Of a DNA stretch of 64,000 nucleotides, positions 34,049 through 48,000 are shown piece after piece. The translations under genes were made by a program, and so were the position numbers. The DNA comes from Ottelia alismoides (taxonomy: Eukaryota; Streptophyta; Magnoliopsida; Alismatales; Hydrocharitaceae). Every line of letters begins with the position of its first letter. Within the stretch, counting starts at the first letter, position 1. Location: NCBI GenBank assembly GCA_037367405.1, contig JAZKJV010000086.1, positions 1,287,001 through 1,351,000 of the forward strand. Direction: 5' to 3'. Under the pieces are notes generated by a model. The model was not told the DNA's origin, made no database searches, and was given only the letters and a program-made list of their open reading frames with translations.

Positions 34049-34579
34049 ATGTCAGAGAACAAAGTTGATATGCCCTCCATAGGCGCCTTCAAAGGTCCTG
34101 CGCCAATAGTCAAGATGGACGGGACAAACTATGAGCTCTAGGCGATGCAGTTTATAAGTCTCATGAAATCAAATGGCAAGAAGCATATACTTACCGAAGA
34201 TGAGCCGACAGAGAAGACTGGTATATATGCATCTTGGGAGGCTGATGATGCTTACGCCAAGGTTTGGTTGTCTGGCACACTGTCGATGGAGATTGCCAAT
34301 GATGTTCTCCATCAGCCCATTGCTAAGACAATGTAGGATATTCTGGCCGCTACGTATTCCCAAGTGCGGAATGAGACCAAGATGTTACATCACCAGCATG
34401 ATATATTCATGATGAAGCAGAATGCCAGGCCACTTCACTCATTGTAGACGTCCCTGAGAGGGATGTTCGAGAAGTTATACTATACCATACCACTCACGAC
34501 GACTCCAGAGCAGCAGAAGACATTTTGGAATGCTACCATGGTGGGCGTACTACTTGCAGCCCTAGATCCTGAGTATGAG
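34049..34579 (+). pseudogene. Copia B gag, N-terminal part, with stops
   Basis: ATG at 34049 (MSENKVDMPSIGAFKGPAPI), then VKMDGTNYEL, MQFISLMKSNGKKHIL, EKTGIYASWEADDAYAKVWL and, further on, LRGMFEKL. It is collinear with element A Gag. In-frame stops stand where A has Trp (34139, and again at about 34334), each one G-to-A step from TGG. The frame ends at LDPEYE, where the gypsy LTR starts (34580), so the zinc knuckle and pol are displaced beyond the window. The leader 33653-34048 is C-rich with repeated GCCGTCGG-type words and no gene. Confidence 0.85.
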
Positions 34580-35788
34580 TGATGAATACCCATTCATCAC
34601 TCTTTATTCTTATATTTTAGCTACAAAAACCTTTGCAAATACATGTATATTCATGTAAATACAAATAATTACCAAAAGCATGCATTGTATAAAGTTTAAT
34701 AATTAGCCTGTTTTTGTGCAAAAATAAAAGAATAAAAAGACAAAAGAAAAAGAGGAGAATATTTAGAATAAATATTGAGCAACCTAATCCCAAGGGAGGG
34801 CTCAGCATGGGCCTGACCGCATAAAAGCCAAAGTAGAGAGAGATAGGGAGCTCATGTGTGTAAATATACCTGTAAATACAATAAAATATTTTCCCTCTAA
34901 AAATAGAATAAAAGTGTCTTGTACATATTTGTATTTACTTGTAAATATAAAATCCAAATAAAAATTGAAAAAATTAAAAAGACAATAAAAATAACTCTAT
35001 TATTCATAGTCACCTTGTACATAACACACTTATCTATATTTATTTAACCTTATAAATAAATATATTAATTTCCATAAAATTTATATGTACTCCTTACTTT
35101 ATGGTGTAAACAAATAAAATAAAAAATTACAAAAACAAAAAAACCAAAATAAAAAGGACAAAATTAAAAACCAAAAAATAACATTGTACATGTACCATGT
35201 ATATAAATGTAGATATCTATTTATTTCACCTTTGTATATAAATAATAAAAATGAAATAAAAAAACCTTTTTATTCCTAATTTTATGTTTTAAATAAATAA
35301 AATATAAAATAGGGATAAAAATGCACAAAAATAACTAATTAAAAATCAAAAATCAAAAATTAATATTGTATATATACCTATGTATAGAACTATCATGTAC
35401 ATACCTTATTTTTATTTTGAAAAATAAATTAAAAATCACCAAAAAATAGAAAAAAATAAAATAAATATTTTTCATGTTTGGAGTTTTTAATAAATCAGCC
35501 ATTTTCTATTTTTAAATTAATTTTCAAATCTTTATTATGTGGCTGACCCTCATTGGTCCACGGGGGATGTTGACCCCCCGATCAACTCCCCCCTGTGGAC
35601 CACCTCCCACGGGTCCGTGACGCCCGACCCGACTTCCCCGATTTTTCGCGTCACGACCCCCCGCCTGAATCGCCAAACCCCATGTACTAATCACGCTCCA
35701 GATATCCGGGAACCTCGCCCGACACCTTGCCTAGGGGTCCGTGCTTCACCAAGCCGGACCCGACCCTTTCTTCTCGGACATGCACCCC

Positions 35789-35796
35789 TATAAAAT
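35789..35796 (+). promoter_or_regulatory. TATA box of the gypsy LTR
   Basis: TATAAAAT preceded by CACCCC, followed by a GC-rich transcribed-looking region. It is the only strong TATA box in the GC-rich part of the LTR. Confidence 0.65.
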
Positions 35797-36412
35797 CTGA
35801 GCTCCGCCTCCCTATTCCTCATCTTTGGATCCTTCATTCTTCACCCAAGGACCTCCATCACATCTGCGAGAGTGACAGCTCGCTCCCCGTGGTGTTGCAG
35901 CGAGGAGGGAGTGTGAAACCATCGATCCGGCAGCTTCGCGCCGCCGTGCGCCGCCTGGAGGTGACGCCTGAGCCTCGGACACCGACGGTCCTCGAGGAAA
36001 GGACCTGGAGCAAGCTCTGCTCCTCCACAGTCGACAACAGCCAGTAGGTAGCCCCTTCTCCCTCTCTATTTCTTTAATTTACGTTTTCCCCCAAATCATC
36101 CCGTCGCCGTTCATCTTCTATTCCGTCCATCTCCGCCTTCGTCTCGATCATCAGACCATCCCAATCTCGTTCGCCTTCTCCCCGCGCACCTTCTCCACCC
36201 CTCCATCCAACCCAGCTCGCACAGAAGCTGGGATTGGGGCTCCTCCGTTGTCGCATCGCCGGAGCCCCTACGCCCCGCCGCGTCGATCACTGTCACCCCT
36301 TCTTACAGGGTCGAGGCACTTTGCCCTCGACCCGCGAGTTTGCTACTGTGCTTTTCAGGTCCAATCGAGCTCATCTGAGGGCTCCAACTCGCAGCAGCAG
36401 CAACTCTTCCTC

Positions 36413-36417
36413 CGCCG
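36413..36417 (+). other. Target-site duplication, outer copia, left
   Basis: CGCCG lies directly before the LTR end at 36418 and is repeated at 57265-57269, directly after the opposite LTR. Five bases is the usual copia target duplication, and removing the insert restores a continuous gypsy LTR. Confidence 0.9.
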
Positions 36418-38867
36418 TGAAGGATATTGAGTATCCTTAAGCGCATCACGGAGGCGTGTCGATCGCATCATATGCAATCGGAGCAACTAGTAGTACTAGA
36501 TGCTAGATACAGCAGAAATTAAATTTTTTTAACTTTAAAGATGAAACCACATGATCATGAGAATACTTCTCGGATCGTTTCATCAAACCACAAAGTACAA
36601 GGAATACCTCTTGAAGCGTGGTTGTGATCGCGAGATCCCAAAGTAGAGATCCTCCTATCTTAAGTCCGACCCACGGAGAATACGCTTGCGGGCACGATGA
36701 TGAGTCGCGTCCTTCCCGCAATCCTTTGACGAAGATCCAAGCGTCGAGGTGTAGCAAAAATGATCTCCATCCTAATACACAAAGTGGACGGCCACTTGAA
36801 TATTAGGGAGACCCCACGAGAATGAGAGAGAGAGAGAGAGAGAGAAAGAGTAGAGTTCTTCAACTCAAGAATGTTGTCACTTGGAAAAGGCTACCCTAGC
36901 CCTCCTTTTATACTAGTTTAGGGTCCAATGGATCTCAATCCATGGGACACATGGATCCAAGGGCTATGCTTGGTCCATACTAAATCAATGGCTATGATTG
37001 TTGTTGGTTAAAACCAACAACATTAATTTAAATTAAAAAATGTTGCAACATTATCAACATAATTTAATTTAACATTAACTAATTAAGAGATAATGTGATA
37101 AATAAAATGGAGTCAACCAACCTCCCTAAAATTGGGGGGCGTCACCCATGAACAATTCATGGGTGACGCCACCTATGAATGGTGGTCAATTTTGGCTCCT
37201 TTTTTATTTATCTTATTATTCCTTAATTAATTTTGTATTCACAAAAATATTCACCAAATTAATTCCCAATTAATTTGTGAATATTTCAATCATGCCATTG
37301 AATATTATGTGAATCATATTCACAACCCAAACTAGTTAGTAAATTGCATTTCCAATTAATTAATAAATGTGAATCTAATCCACATTATTAATCAACAAAT
37401 GCTATTCACATAAATTCTCTCTCTTATATATGTATATTATAAATCATATTTATAATACGCATACATCATGGATAGTGTTATCCACATTCTCTTAATCCTT
37501 GATAATTAAATCCCATTTAATTATCTTAGATAATCATTTTCACAATATGAATTATATTCATATCAAACTTGATAATTAAATCTTATTTAATCATCAAGTC
37601 CTTGCTTGGATATTTCATCAAATAAATTATTCTTGAACCCTTTCAAGAATAAAGTACATTCTCCGCAGATATTTGGAGATAAGGACATGGCGATTGTATT
37701 ATACCACGTATAGTGACTTGGATGTTGAGATCTCGTCTCAAATCCAGATCGTACGAACCTCCCATAGATGCTTGATTAAATCAAGACCGCAAATCCAATC
37801 TTCTCATTAAATCTGAATCTCATTCAGATCAATGTCCAACACTTGGACTAAGATCAGATTGCTTCTCTACTGGAAGGAGTCACTAAAATCCAGACCTGTT
37901 TCATCACTCCCTCGGAATGGAAGCATCATGGATATACAATCATTTATGATCACATCACCCTCTGGTATTCCCAATACCTGTACATCCTGCATACTGGAAG
38001 ACCCATGGTCAATCCGAAGATCAAGATCTATTTTACACTGTCTTCTTCAAGGTTTGATCACTAAGTTTCTCATTTGATCATTGGGATTCGGTATCGATCA
38101 TATACTTTCCAAAAGCATATATCATACCTAGGTCTTGATCATATACTTTCCAAAAGTATATATCAAACCTACAAATTCAGTCAAGCTTCCAAAGCGAGAC
38201 GACCGTGCACGGAATTTGATTCTTCCCAATATCTCATGAGTGAGCTCATGTCTTCCGGTTCAGTAGTGAACCTGTATGATCCCTTTGAGAGATCGTATTA
38301 CTCATATGCCCTTATATGCACACCAGCGCGCCGGTATATAGACCTTGGTTAGGCCATCAACCTATCGGTCTGCCAAATGTACATACTCAGACATATAGCA
38401 ATACATCTGTCTCCGGTCAGAGGATGCATGCCTATGCTGTGACAGCATTCAACATAGGAATTAGGTTATCTCGATCTCGTTAAGTCAACTCTTTGACCTA
38501 ACTAATCTGACACCTCCGAATCTCTATTCCTATGCAGAGGACCTGCATCAAGAGGTCGGTCAGATATCAGCCTATGTGAGAAAGGATTGCCATCTCCTAC
38601 TCAGGCTGGAGATCACATCTTAACAATCATTTGACGGTGCTTGATGAGTCCTCAATATAACTCTTTAGATATCATCCAAGCACCAGCCTCAATGATTCAA
38701 TAATTGAATCAACAGCTGTATGATCATTAAGATAGCCATGGTAAATAACCCTAATTGTACAGAGGGACCTTTTATGCAAATTATTTATTCTTCATTTCAG
38801 ATCAGGGAATGATATGTGCAATAACATTTATTGCATAATGGCTCGCCGTGGGTTCACATGTCCAACA
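36418..38867 (-). repeat. 3' LTR of outer copia
   Basis: A 2.45-kb LTR; on minus it starts TGTTGGACATGTGAAC and ends TATCCTTCA. TATAAAAGG lies on minus at 36904-36912 and a GA microsatellite at 36824-36850. The 29-bp hairpin pair is at 38096-38124 and 38137-38165. It closely matches the 5' LTR 54819-57264, with a longer GA run here. Confidence 0.92.
36824..36850 (+). repeat. GA microsatellite in outer 3' LTR
   Basis: An uninterrupted GA run ending in GAAAGAG. The same locus in the 5' LTR (about 55223-55246) is a few units shorter, so it has changed since insertion. Confidence 0.85.
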
Positions 38868-40223
38868 ATCTCCCACTAGCCCAAAGAGCCATTAATGGGC
38901 TAATCATTTAAACCCACACTCATGTGACAATCATAGGCTATTTAGAATTAGCTAGGTAAGCTGATCAGTCACTCTGTTCCCAAAAGACTATGTCAAGTCC
39001 TTTTACGACTCTTGCATATCCCTAGGTAATAGTGCTCGCATCTAATGCGAATGTTGCATCTAATGCAACCTATACTCAATCTAGTCAAAGCAGTTATAGT
39101 GTCCTTGACACTATTTCTCAATAACTATTATAACCAATATTTCCATAATCCTTATCAGAATACCCTTATTCCGGGAGATCACTATCTCTCAAGGTATTCA
39201 CAGTTAAGACATTTTAGATCTCTATCTATAAAGTCTTAAGCTTTTGAAGATATGACTTTGAGATCACTATCTCAAAAAAAATCTTGTCATCTCTGAAGAT
39301 TTTGTTATTACTGCAATCAAGTGTTTTTTCTCCATAGTAGGATTAGCAACACTTTGCTACTCCCACTGCATGGCAGATATCTGGCTTTTGTACACATCTA
39401 GCATACACTCAGCTTCTCATAACTGATGCACAAGTGCAAGCAATTTTAGCATTCACTTCCTCAACTCTTTGAGGTGCTATCCCTTTTGATAGGTCAGTAC
39501 CAAATCTCAAGGGAAGGAAGCCTTTCTTGGAATTTCCAAGAATGGAATATGTCCAAGGTGTACTACAAATGTGACAGTCCCAATACCCTCTTTTCTTTGA
39601 TTCTGAACAACTTCAGAACTAAGATCCAAGAGGCATCTTTGAGATCATATCTCAAGGTATGGAATAGCCATAATATAAAACACTTATTATTATCCTTATA
39701 TCATTCCAATTGATTAGGATATTATCTACATTTAGCATGATGAACACAATGGCACTCCCACTAAGCTTCACATGGTACATCAAGATTCTATTTGAAATCA
39801 TAACATTTATAATTTCATCAAATCTTATGTTCCAACAACAAGAAGCTTATTTGAGTCCACAGATGGATTTCTTTAGCTTTCACACCTTATTTTCCAAAAT
39901 CATGAAGCCCTGGGGCTACTTCATGTGAATATCATCAGAGAGGTATTCTTAGAGGAATGCAATCTTGAACTACATCCTGAAGATGCAATAGTCAAGTTGT
40001 ATAGCTAAGGTTAGCAATATTCTGATGATTTTAAGAATGGTTACCGAAGAGCAAGTCTCATTGCAAGCAATGTCTTCTCTTCCGGTGTGTAGCTTATGGC
40101 TACGAACCGAGCTTTGAAGGTCTCTACCTTCTCATCAGGTTCCCTCTTCTCTTGAAGATCCATTTACACCTTAATGGGTCAAACCCTTATAGGTGGATCC
40201 TCTAGGGTCCATATACAACACTT
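38868..40223 (-). pseudogene. Outer copia pol remnant, 3' part (RT, RNase H)
   Basis: Minus-strand copia RT and RNase H-side sequence read through stops. Visible motifs include FDEIIN, a degraded catalytic stretch near FIMLNVDNILI (about 39700-39760) and the RPD-like segment near 39400. It is collinear with 1100-2177 of element E and with 42747-44100 of the inner element. The polypurine tract is at its low-coordinate end. It is cut at 40223 by the inner copia, and the upstream half resumes at 50780. Non-functional. Confidence 0.82.
40219..40223 (+). other. Target-site duplication, inner copia, left
   Basis: CACTT, repeated at 50775-50779 on the other side of the inner element. The join restores the sequence found uninterrupted in the inner element at 44092-44110 (ATACAACACTTGTATATG). 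Confidence 0.92.
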
Positions 40224-42746
40224 TGAAGGATATGGAATTATCCTCAAGCGCATCACGGAAGCGTGATCGTCGTATCGGATACGACGAGGAACGACTAGTC
40301 GTACTAGTTGTTCGGTGCAGCGGAATTTAAAAAAATTTATTCGATGAAACCACATGATCCGAGAACCATTCTTAGATCGTTTCATCTATAACCACAACAA
40401 GTATAATGCAATACCTCTTGAAGCGTGGTTGATCAAGTCTCTAAAGAAAGAGACCTCCTGTCTCAAGTCCGATCGTTGGCGAGACCGCTTGCGAGCGCGG
40501 GGATGAACCGTGTTGTCCTCGCAATCCAAGAAGATGATCCAAGCATGGTTGATCCTGATCTCGTCGCACGAGATCAAACGTCTCCTTCGTGAGAGGAACT
40601 CTCCAAGAAGACGGAGAACCGAAGAACGTCGAAGCGGCGGCGCGGTGGCGAAGGCGACGACGGTTCTCTCCTCTAGGGTTTGGTGGTCGGCCACCAATTA
40701 GAGGGAGAGAGGGCTGACGTGTGTAGAGAAGAAAGAGAGAGAGAGAGAGAGCTCCAATATTGCAAGTCCTTAGAGAGCATAGTATGCCTCTCTATTTATA
40801 GGGTTTTGGGATCCATGGATCTCAATCCATGGGACACATAAAATCAATGGGTGAGATTGATTTGTGTCAATCCAATGGCCAAGATAGTTGTTGTCAAAAG
40901 CAACAAATTTAGGTCAAAATATATTTGATAAAATCAAATATAATTTATTCCTAAATCAACCCAACAAATAAGGAGAGAATACACATGGAGATCAAATCTC
41001 CATGTGCAATCAAGAGGGGACGGCCACCCATTCCATATAGGAATTGGGTGCTGCCCACTTGTTTCCCAATGGAGAGCAATCTCATGGATTTCCATGAGAT
41101 TGCATATCTCCTTGGATTTCTCTCCTATTTATTTGCAACAAATTTATTTGGGTTTTATTCTTCAAAAATAATTCTCAATTATCTTTAAGAATATTGCATT
41201 CTTGCCATGGAAAAATTGTGAATCATATTCACAACCCAAAACAACATATAATTCATATTGTTAATTAATTACACAATGTGTATCCAATACACATAATAAT
41301 TAATCAACACATATAAATTATAATTAGCTCTCTCTAATACATTATAAATCACATCTATAATATATTATGAATAATTGGATATTTCTATCCACATTATTCT
41401 CATCCACATTAATTAAATCACATTTAATTAAATTGGATAATTTCTTCACACATCAAGATGATTAAATCACATTTAATCATTATTTCTTCATTGCTTAGAT
41501 CTTATGGAATTATTCTTGAACCCTTCAAGAATAATGCAATCTCTCCGCAGATACTTGGAGATAAGGACAGGGTGATTGTATTGTTCCACGTATAGTGACA
41601 TGGATATTGAGATCATATCTCAAATCCAGATCGCGGGCCTCTCATAGATGCTTGATTAAATCAAGACCGTAAATCTAATCTTCTCATTGTATCTGAATCA
41701 CATTCAGATCAATGTCCAACACTTGGACCAAGATCAGATCACTTCTCTACTGAGAGGAGTCACTAAAATCCAGACCCGTTTCATCACTCCCTAGGAATGG
41801 AAGCGTCATGGTTATACAATCGTTTATGATCAAATCACCCTCAGGTATTCCCAATACCTGTACATCCTGCATACTGGAAGACTCAGACTAAACCCGAAGT
41901 ATCGGATCAACTTTATACTGTCTACTTCATGGTTTTATCAGTAAGTTTCTCATTCGATCATTGGGAGTTGGTATCGATCATACACTTTCCAAAAGTGTAT
42001 ATCATACCTAGGTCTTGATCATATACTAAAAGTATATATCAAACCTACAAATTCAGTCAAGCTTCCAAAGCGAGACGACCATGCGCATGGAATTTGATTC
42101 ATCCCAATATCTCATGAGTGAGCTCATGTCTTCCGGTTCAGTAACTGAACCTGTATGATCCCTTTGAGAGATCGTATTACTCATATGCCCTTATATGCAC
42201 ACCAGCGCGCCGGTGTATAGACCTTGATTAGGTCATCAACCTATTGGTCTGCCAAATGTACATACTTAGACATATAACAACACATCTGTCTCCGGTCAGA
42301 GGATGCGTGCCTATATCATGACAGCATATGATATAGGACTTTGGTTATCTCGATCTCGTTAAGTCAACTCTTTGACCTAACTAATCTGACACCTCTGAAT
42401 CTCTATTCCTATGCAGAGGACCAGCATCAAGAGGTCGGTCAGATATCAGCCTTCAAAGATAGGATTGCCATCTCCTACTCAGGCTGGAGATCTTCTCTTA
42501 ATAATCATTTGACGGTGCTTGATGAGTCCTCAATCTAACTCTTTAGATATTCATCCAAGCACCAGCCTCTATGATTCAATAGTTGAATCAATAGCTGTAT
42601 GATCATCAAGATGGCCATGGTACATAACCCTAATTGTACTGAGGGACCTATTATACAAATTATTCATTCTTCATTTTAGATCAGGGAATGATATTTGCAA
42701 TAACATTTATTGCATAATGGCTCGCCGTGGGATCGCATTTCCAACA
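40224..42746 (-). repeat. 3' LTR of inner copia
   Basis: 2523 bp; on minus it starts TGTTGGAAATGCGATCCC and ends TATCCTTCA. TATAAATAGA lies on minus at 40791-40800, next to a GA run at about 40731-40750. The hairpin pair is at 41976-42004 and 42017-42041; the second has lost four loop bases. Confidence 0.93.
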
Positions 42747-45060
42747 ATCTCCCACTAGCCCAAAGAGCCATTAATGGGCTAATCATTTAGACCCGCACTC
42801 ATGTGACAATCATAGGCTATTTAGAAAATAGCTAGGTAAGCTGATCAGTCACTCTGTTCCCGCGAGACTATGCCAAGTCCTTTTACGGCACTTGCATATC
42901 CCCAGTAACAGTGCTCGCATCCAATGCGAATGTTGCATCTTATGCAATCAATACTCAATCTTGTTAGTTATAGTGTCCTTGACACTACAGCTTAACAATT
43001 ATCATAACCAGTATTTCCATAATCCTTATAAGAATATCCTTATTTCTGGAGATCTCTATCTCCTAAGGTATCTTTAGTTAAGACCTTTTAGATCACTATC
43101 TATAAAGTCTTAAACTTTTTGAAGATAAGACTTTGAGATCACTATCTCAAAAAATCTTGTCATCTATGAAGATTTTGTTATTACTGCAACCAAGTGTTTT
43201 ATTTCCATAGTAGGACTAGTAACAGTTTACTACTCCCACTGCATGGTAGCCATCTGGCTTTTGTACACATCTAGCATACACCCGGCTTCTCAGACCTGAT
43301 GCTCAAAGGCAAGTAGTTCCAGCATTCACTTCCTCAACTCTTTGAGGTGCTATCCCTTTAGATAGGTCAGTACCATATCTGAAGGGATGGAAGCCATTAC
43401 TGGAATTTTCCATAAAATGGAATAAGTCCAAGATGTACTATTAATGTGACAGTCCCAATACCCTCTTCTCTTTGCTCCTGAACAATTTCAGAACTAAGAT
43501 CTAAGAGGTATCCTTGAGATCATATCTCAAGTTATGGAACAACCAGATAATAAAACACTTATTATTATCCCTATATCATTTTGAAATGATTAGGATATCA
43601 TCTACATTTAGTACGATGAACACAAAAGCACTCCCACTAAGCTTCATATGGTTCATCAAGATTCTATCTGAAATCATAACATTTATAATTTCATCAAATC
43701 TCATGATCCAACTTCAAGAAGCTTATTTGAGTCCATAGATGGATTCCTTAGCTTGCACACCTTGCTTTCCTCAACCATGAAGCCCTGGGGCTACTTTATA
43801 TAAATATCCTCAAAGAGGCATTCGTAGAGGAATGCAATATTGACTTACATCTTGAAGATGCAATAGTCAAGTTATGTAGCTAAGGTTAGCAATATTTTGA
43901 TGGTTTTAAGCATGGTCACCGAAGAGCAAGTCTCATTGCAAGCAATGTCTTCTCTTCCAGTGTGTAGCTTATGGCTACGAACTGTGCTTTGAAGATCTCT
44001 ACCTTCTCATCAGGTTCCCTGTCTCTTGAAGATCCATTTACACCTTTACAGGTCTTACCCATATAGGTGGATCCTCGAGGGTCCATATACAACACTTGTA
44101 TATGAAGTCTACATTAGACTTTTATTGCTATCCATCTATCCATGCTCTGATCTTCAGAAGCTTCATCACATGAAGTTCGATCATTGTCAGATTTCTCTAA
44201 CACATGGAATCCATCCTCAAACTCATTTGAAGAGGTATTAATGTTTCATCTTTAATTGTCCTTTTAGTTTCCAATTTCAGGAGTCTCATTATAAATGAGT
44301 TCCTACACTTCATTTTCATCTTGATTCTCAAGAGTCTCAACCTCTAAGAATCACATTCTCGGAGATGAGATATTTTAAGAATCTCAAGGTCATAAAGTAG
44401 GTATCCAATACCATCCTTTATTTTCCTAATGAAGCAGCACTCTCAAGTGCTAGATTCCAAGATACATGGAACCTTATTAAGGATATACATTGTAGTCTCT
44501 ACTACACATATATACCTGGAAACTAAGGGATAATTACGCTAAAATTCAACATTGATAAGATCATGTCACACATGATCCAATTGTATCTACCTATAACTCT
44601 TTGAGTTAAGGTGTGTTAGGAGGATTGAGATAGAAATGATATTCATATCTCCATAAGGTATTCTTCGAATTTATCTAGCAGGTACTTGCTACCTAGATTA
44701 GATCAAATTCATTTTATCTTCCTTCAAACTTTGGTTCTAAACCAAAATTAATGAAATCTTTGAACATTTCAAAGGTTTCTTAGGTGAAGAGAAGAAATCT
44801 CATATCATACAATCATCAATAGATATCACATATCCACAATGTTTACTATGATATAGATGATCCACATACATCAATATGTATGAGATCCTGAATACCTTGG
44901 CATCTTACACCATTCCCAAAGAAGGGTGTATTGGACATTTTACTTTGAATACAATATTCATAAGTATGTAAGTTTTGAAATTTTAGACATTCTAAAATTT
45001 CATCTCTTACTAGTCTATAGATCAAATCGATAGACAAATGTCCAAGGCTCGATGCTAGAT
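42747..45060 (-). pseudogene. Inner copia pol remnant (GAG-pre-integrase to RNase H)
   Basis: From 45037 down on minus there is a 63-codon open stretch with MSIDLIYRLVRDEIL, YEYCIQSKMSNTPFFGNG and QDLIHIDVCGSS. This is the GAG-pre-integrase domain and integrase start. Integrase is short and decayed (FEMFKDF at about 44760). RT has YMDPRGSTYMGKT (about 44090-44050), KESIYGLK, MRFDEIIKVMI and a nearly intact catalytic box LNVDDILII (about 43580-43620). The RNase H side shows RVYARC..KPDGYHAVG at about 43240. There are many stops. The polypurine tract is at the low end. Confidence 0.85.
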
Positions 45061-48000
45061 CATTGTCAAATGATCTTCATCCTCCTATTGATCTTATAAA
45101 GGTTTTAATTTCCGTATTTAGAAATATTAATGAACCATTCATTAATTTTCCTAATTTAGTGGAGTCCACCGGATTTTAGATTACTATCTGAAATATCTCC
45201 ATCATAATTCTTTATGATAGTTCTACCTCAGAATTCATGTTTATTTCCAACATTTAGAAATAAACAATGAGTGTATTCTAATATCTAGGTCACAGAGACA
45301 TTCTCTAAGACTAAGGGCTCTCCCACTCAATTTAACAAGTCTATTAATCCAACAGAGATTGTTGCAACAATTGCATCAATATTCATGTGGACAACTATAA
45401 ACCTTTAAGATCAAATTTTCCAGTCTTCTAAAACATATGCAACCCATTGCGAATGTCATCAGAAGATTGAGATACAATTATTTGACTATATCTTATTCAA
45501 TAAGTAAGTCAATATCAATGATTTATGTAGATTACTCTGATGCTCCATCCGAGTCCTTTTCTAAGGATTCTAGACAGACTTGATAGTCATACTATCAACA
45601 CATCAACTTATTGCAGTATTGGCATTCATCCAACTCTTTGGATGTCATATGGAAGTTACAGAAGTCCAGTCAACTCTTTGACTTTCCTTCTTTCTTGGGT
45701 CCAACCCATGCTTCCATTGCGCTCCCTTTATCTATAAGCAACCATTGCTCAGGACAGAGGATCTCTTATTTTAGATTCAAAAGAATTCAAAGTAAGAGTT
45801 TTTCAACATTTATACATGCTTCCTTAAATTCATACAATATGAATATTATGAAGCTTCATGAATAACTAGAGTATAAACAGTAGAATGATGACACTCATCA
45901 TCTACATCCATTTAAACTCTTAAAACATTGGTTCAGGTAGGTATTCAAACATTTTGAATACATCATCTCTTATAGAGCTACCATTCTGCATGATGCAGAG
46001 AACCATGTTACTCATGATTAAATGTCAAGAGCACATATGCATGCCATAATATCTTCATTGATTTTATAAGGATTATTTGACAATTGCGATCATCATCGAC
46101 ATGTTACTTCCAAAGTACATCCAATGAGATCAAGACTATAGAGACATACAAACCCTAGGGTTGTAGTCCTATTATCTATTTAATTGTCATTCCTCATTAG
46201 TATGAGGAGACTTGCATATTGCAACCACATACATTATGTGTTCAATTGCAAGTACAATATCTGGATCATGAGTCCAATCCAAGATATTTCACTGGTTACT
46301 ATTGAGTATTTCATTGAGTGGGTTTTAATGAAGGATTATCTGAAATAAGAAATTTGCATAGATGTATGTATTTATATATACATATTTTACTTTGATTTAG
46401 GAATTTTTTATATCAAAGTTGTCTTGCCATGTCAACATTGAAAGTTCATTCCCTTAATCACTTTCAATGTAAGAGATATACTTACCATTATATCTCAAGC
46501 AAGATCTGGGATCTCCTTCCTTATCTTTGTTGCATCCCAATAATATGAGAACCTACAACTCGGATAAAAAGAAGCGGGAACACATTCCGCCTTGCAAGTC
46601 CAACTTGCATCTCCCAATTCGGTCTTTAACACCCGGGCCCACCACCCCTAAGGCAATGTTGACCCGTCATTAATTGAACCAACCGTCAACAGGAATACAA
46701 CTCGCTATGCGCAATCCAATATCGCCCCAATAATATGAGGACCCGATACTGGGGTCACTACGCATACGTCCTTACTCTTTCGAGAAGCGACGAGCCCGAT
46801 CCAGATGCGCTTGCATACAGGAGCTGTCACTTCGGACAGGCGTCTCCCACATGCAATCCCTGGCGACGGAACCCTCCGCCTTGACGGGAGACCATGGATG
46901 TCACTTATGTGATCCTCCATATCATATTCAAATTTTAATTAATTATCGTGAATCACATTCACATAATTAATTCTTCCAAGGGAATTATTAGCTCTAATCA
47001 TATTAGAGTATTTCAATTGGACATAATCAATTTAATCATATTAAATTAATTATCAATCCAATTCAATCAATCAAACTTGATTATTTTACTTGAATATATA
47101 TGGTAATATCTCAAAATACGTATTAATTCGAATTTTAATAATTAGAAAAATACATCTTAATCCCTCGGACATTATCCCGGCCCTACCCGCTGTCATGGCC
47201 AGTACCGACGAGAGTGGGACGGACCACATACGTTGCAACCCGCAACCCCAATGCTCTCCGACTAGGCACCATATCCGCCTCGGGAAAGGATAATGCCAAA
47301 TTGATTAATTTGTACTTGAGATGATCATCGGTTCTTCAACCGAAATTGTACCATATAGTAATAATCAAAATATTTTTGATTATAAGGAAATTTGCTAGAC
47401 AAATTCCCAAATCCTATTCAAGCATCAAGTTTGAAAGATTGTGGTTTCCAATTATGATTTAGATCACATCTTAATCAATTATTGGTTAAGGCAATGTCAT
47501 TTATGGGAATAATTATCATCAAATATTTCACAAATATTTATGCACAATTATTCTAGGAAATTAAACAATTTAATTTCACTAAATGATTAAATGACAATCA
47601 CCAATCAAACATTAAGTTTGATGAATGTGTTTCCAATTAAGATTTAGATCAAATCTAATAAATTAATTGGTTGAGGCCAAGTCAATTATGTAAATAATCA
47701 TCTTCAAATAATTCACAAATATTTTTCATGATTATTTCACGAAATTAACAATTAATTTCACTAATTGACAATCACTTGGTTCTTGATTAGGACTGTAATT
47801 TCAGCAGTGACCCCTTCTTACTAAAATTAGCATATCTCAATCATATTAAATCCAAATTAGACAAAATCAATTTTCATAGATTGCTAATTTGATTTAGGAC
47901 AGAATCCAAGTGATGTTACACGCATTTCGAGGCAAGTCTAAACAGTAATTAACATTTTAATCACGTTCAGATCTACAGTTCCCGCAACAGTGCATACATG

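Larger units (their letters stand above)
34580..36417 (+). repeat. Athila-like gypsy 5' LTR, first part (U3, promoter, start of R)
   Basis: Starts TGATGAATACCC inside copia B gag and is interrupted at 36417 by the outer copia. The first ~950 bp are very AT-rich, with degenerate repeats of about 180 bp. From 35540 it is GC-rich, with a TATA box at 35789. Joined to 57270-59120, the LTR is about 3.69 kb and its ends TGATGA/TCATCA are inverted copies. The left flank ATGAG (34575-34579) is the candidate target duplication, whose partner lies beyond the window. Confidence 0.82.

Noticed and set aside
36824..36850. GA run as a GAGA-factor regulatory element
   Set aside because: Length differs between the two LTRs and it behaves as a simple microsatellite; no further evidence.
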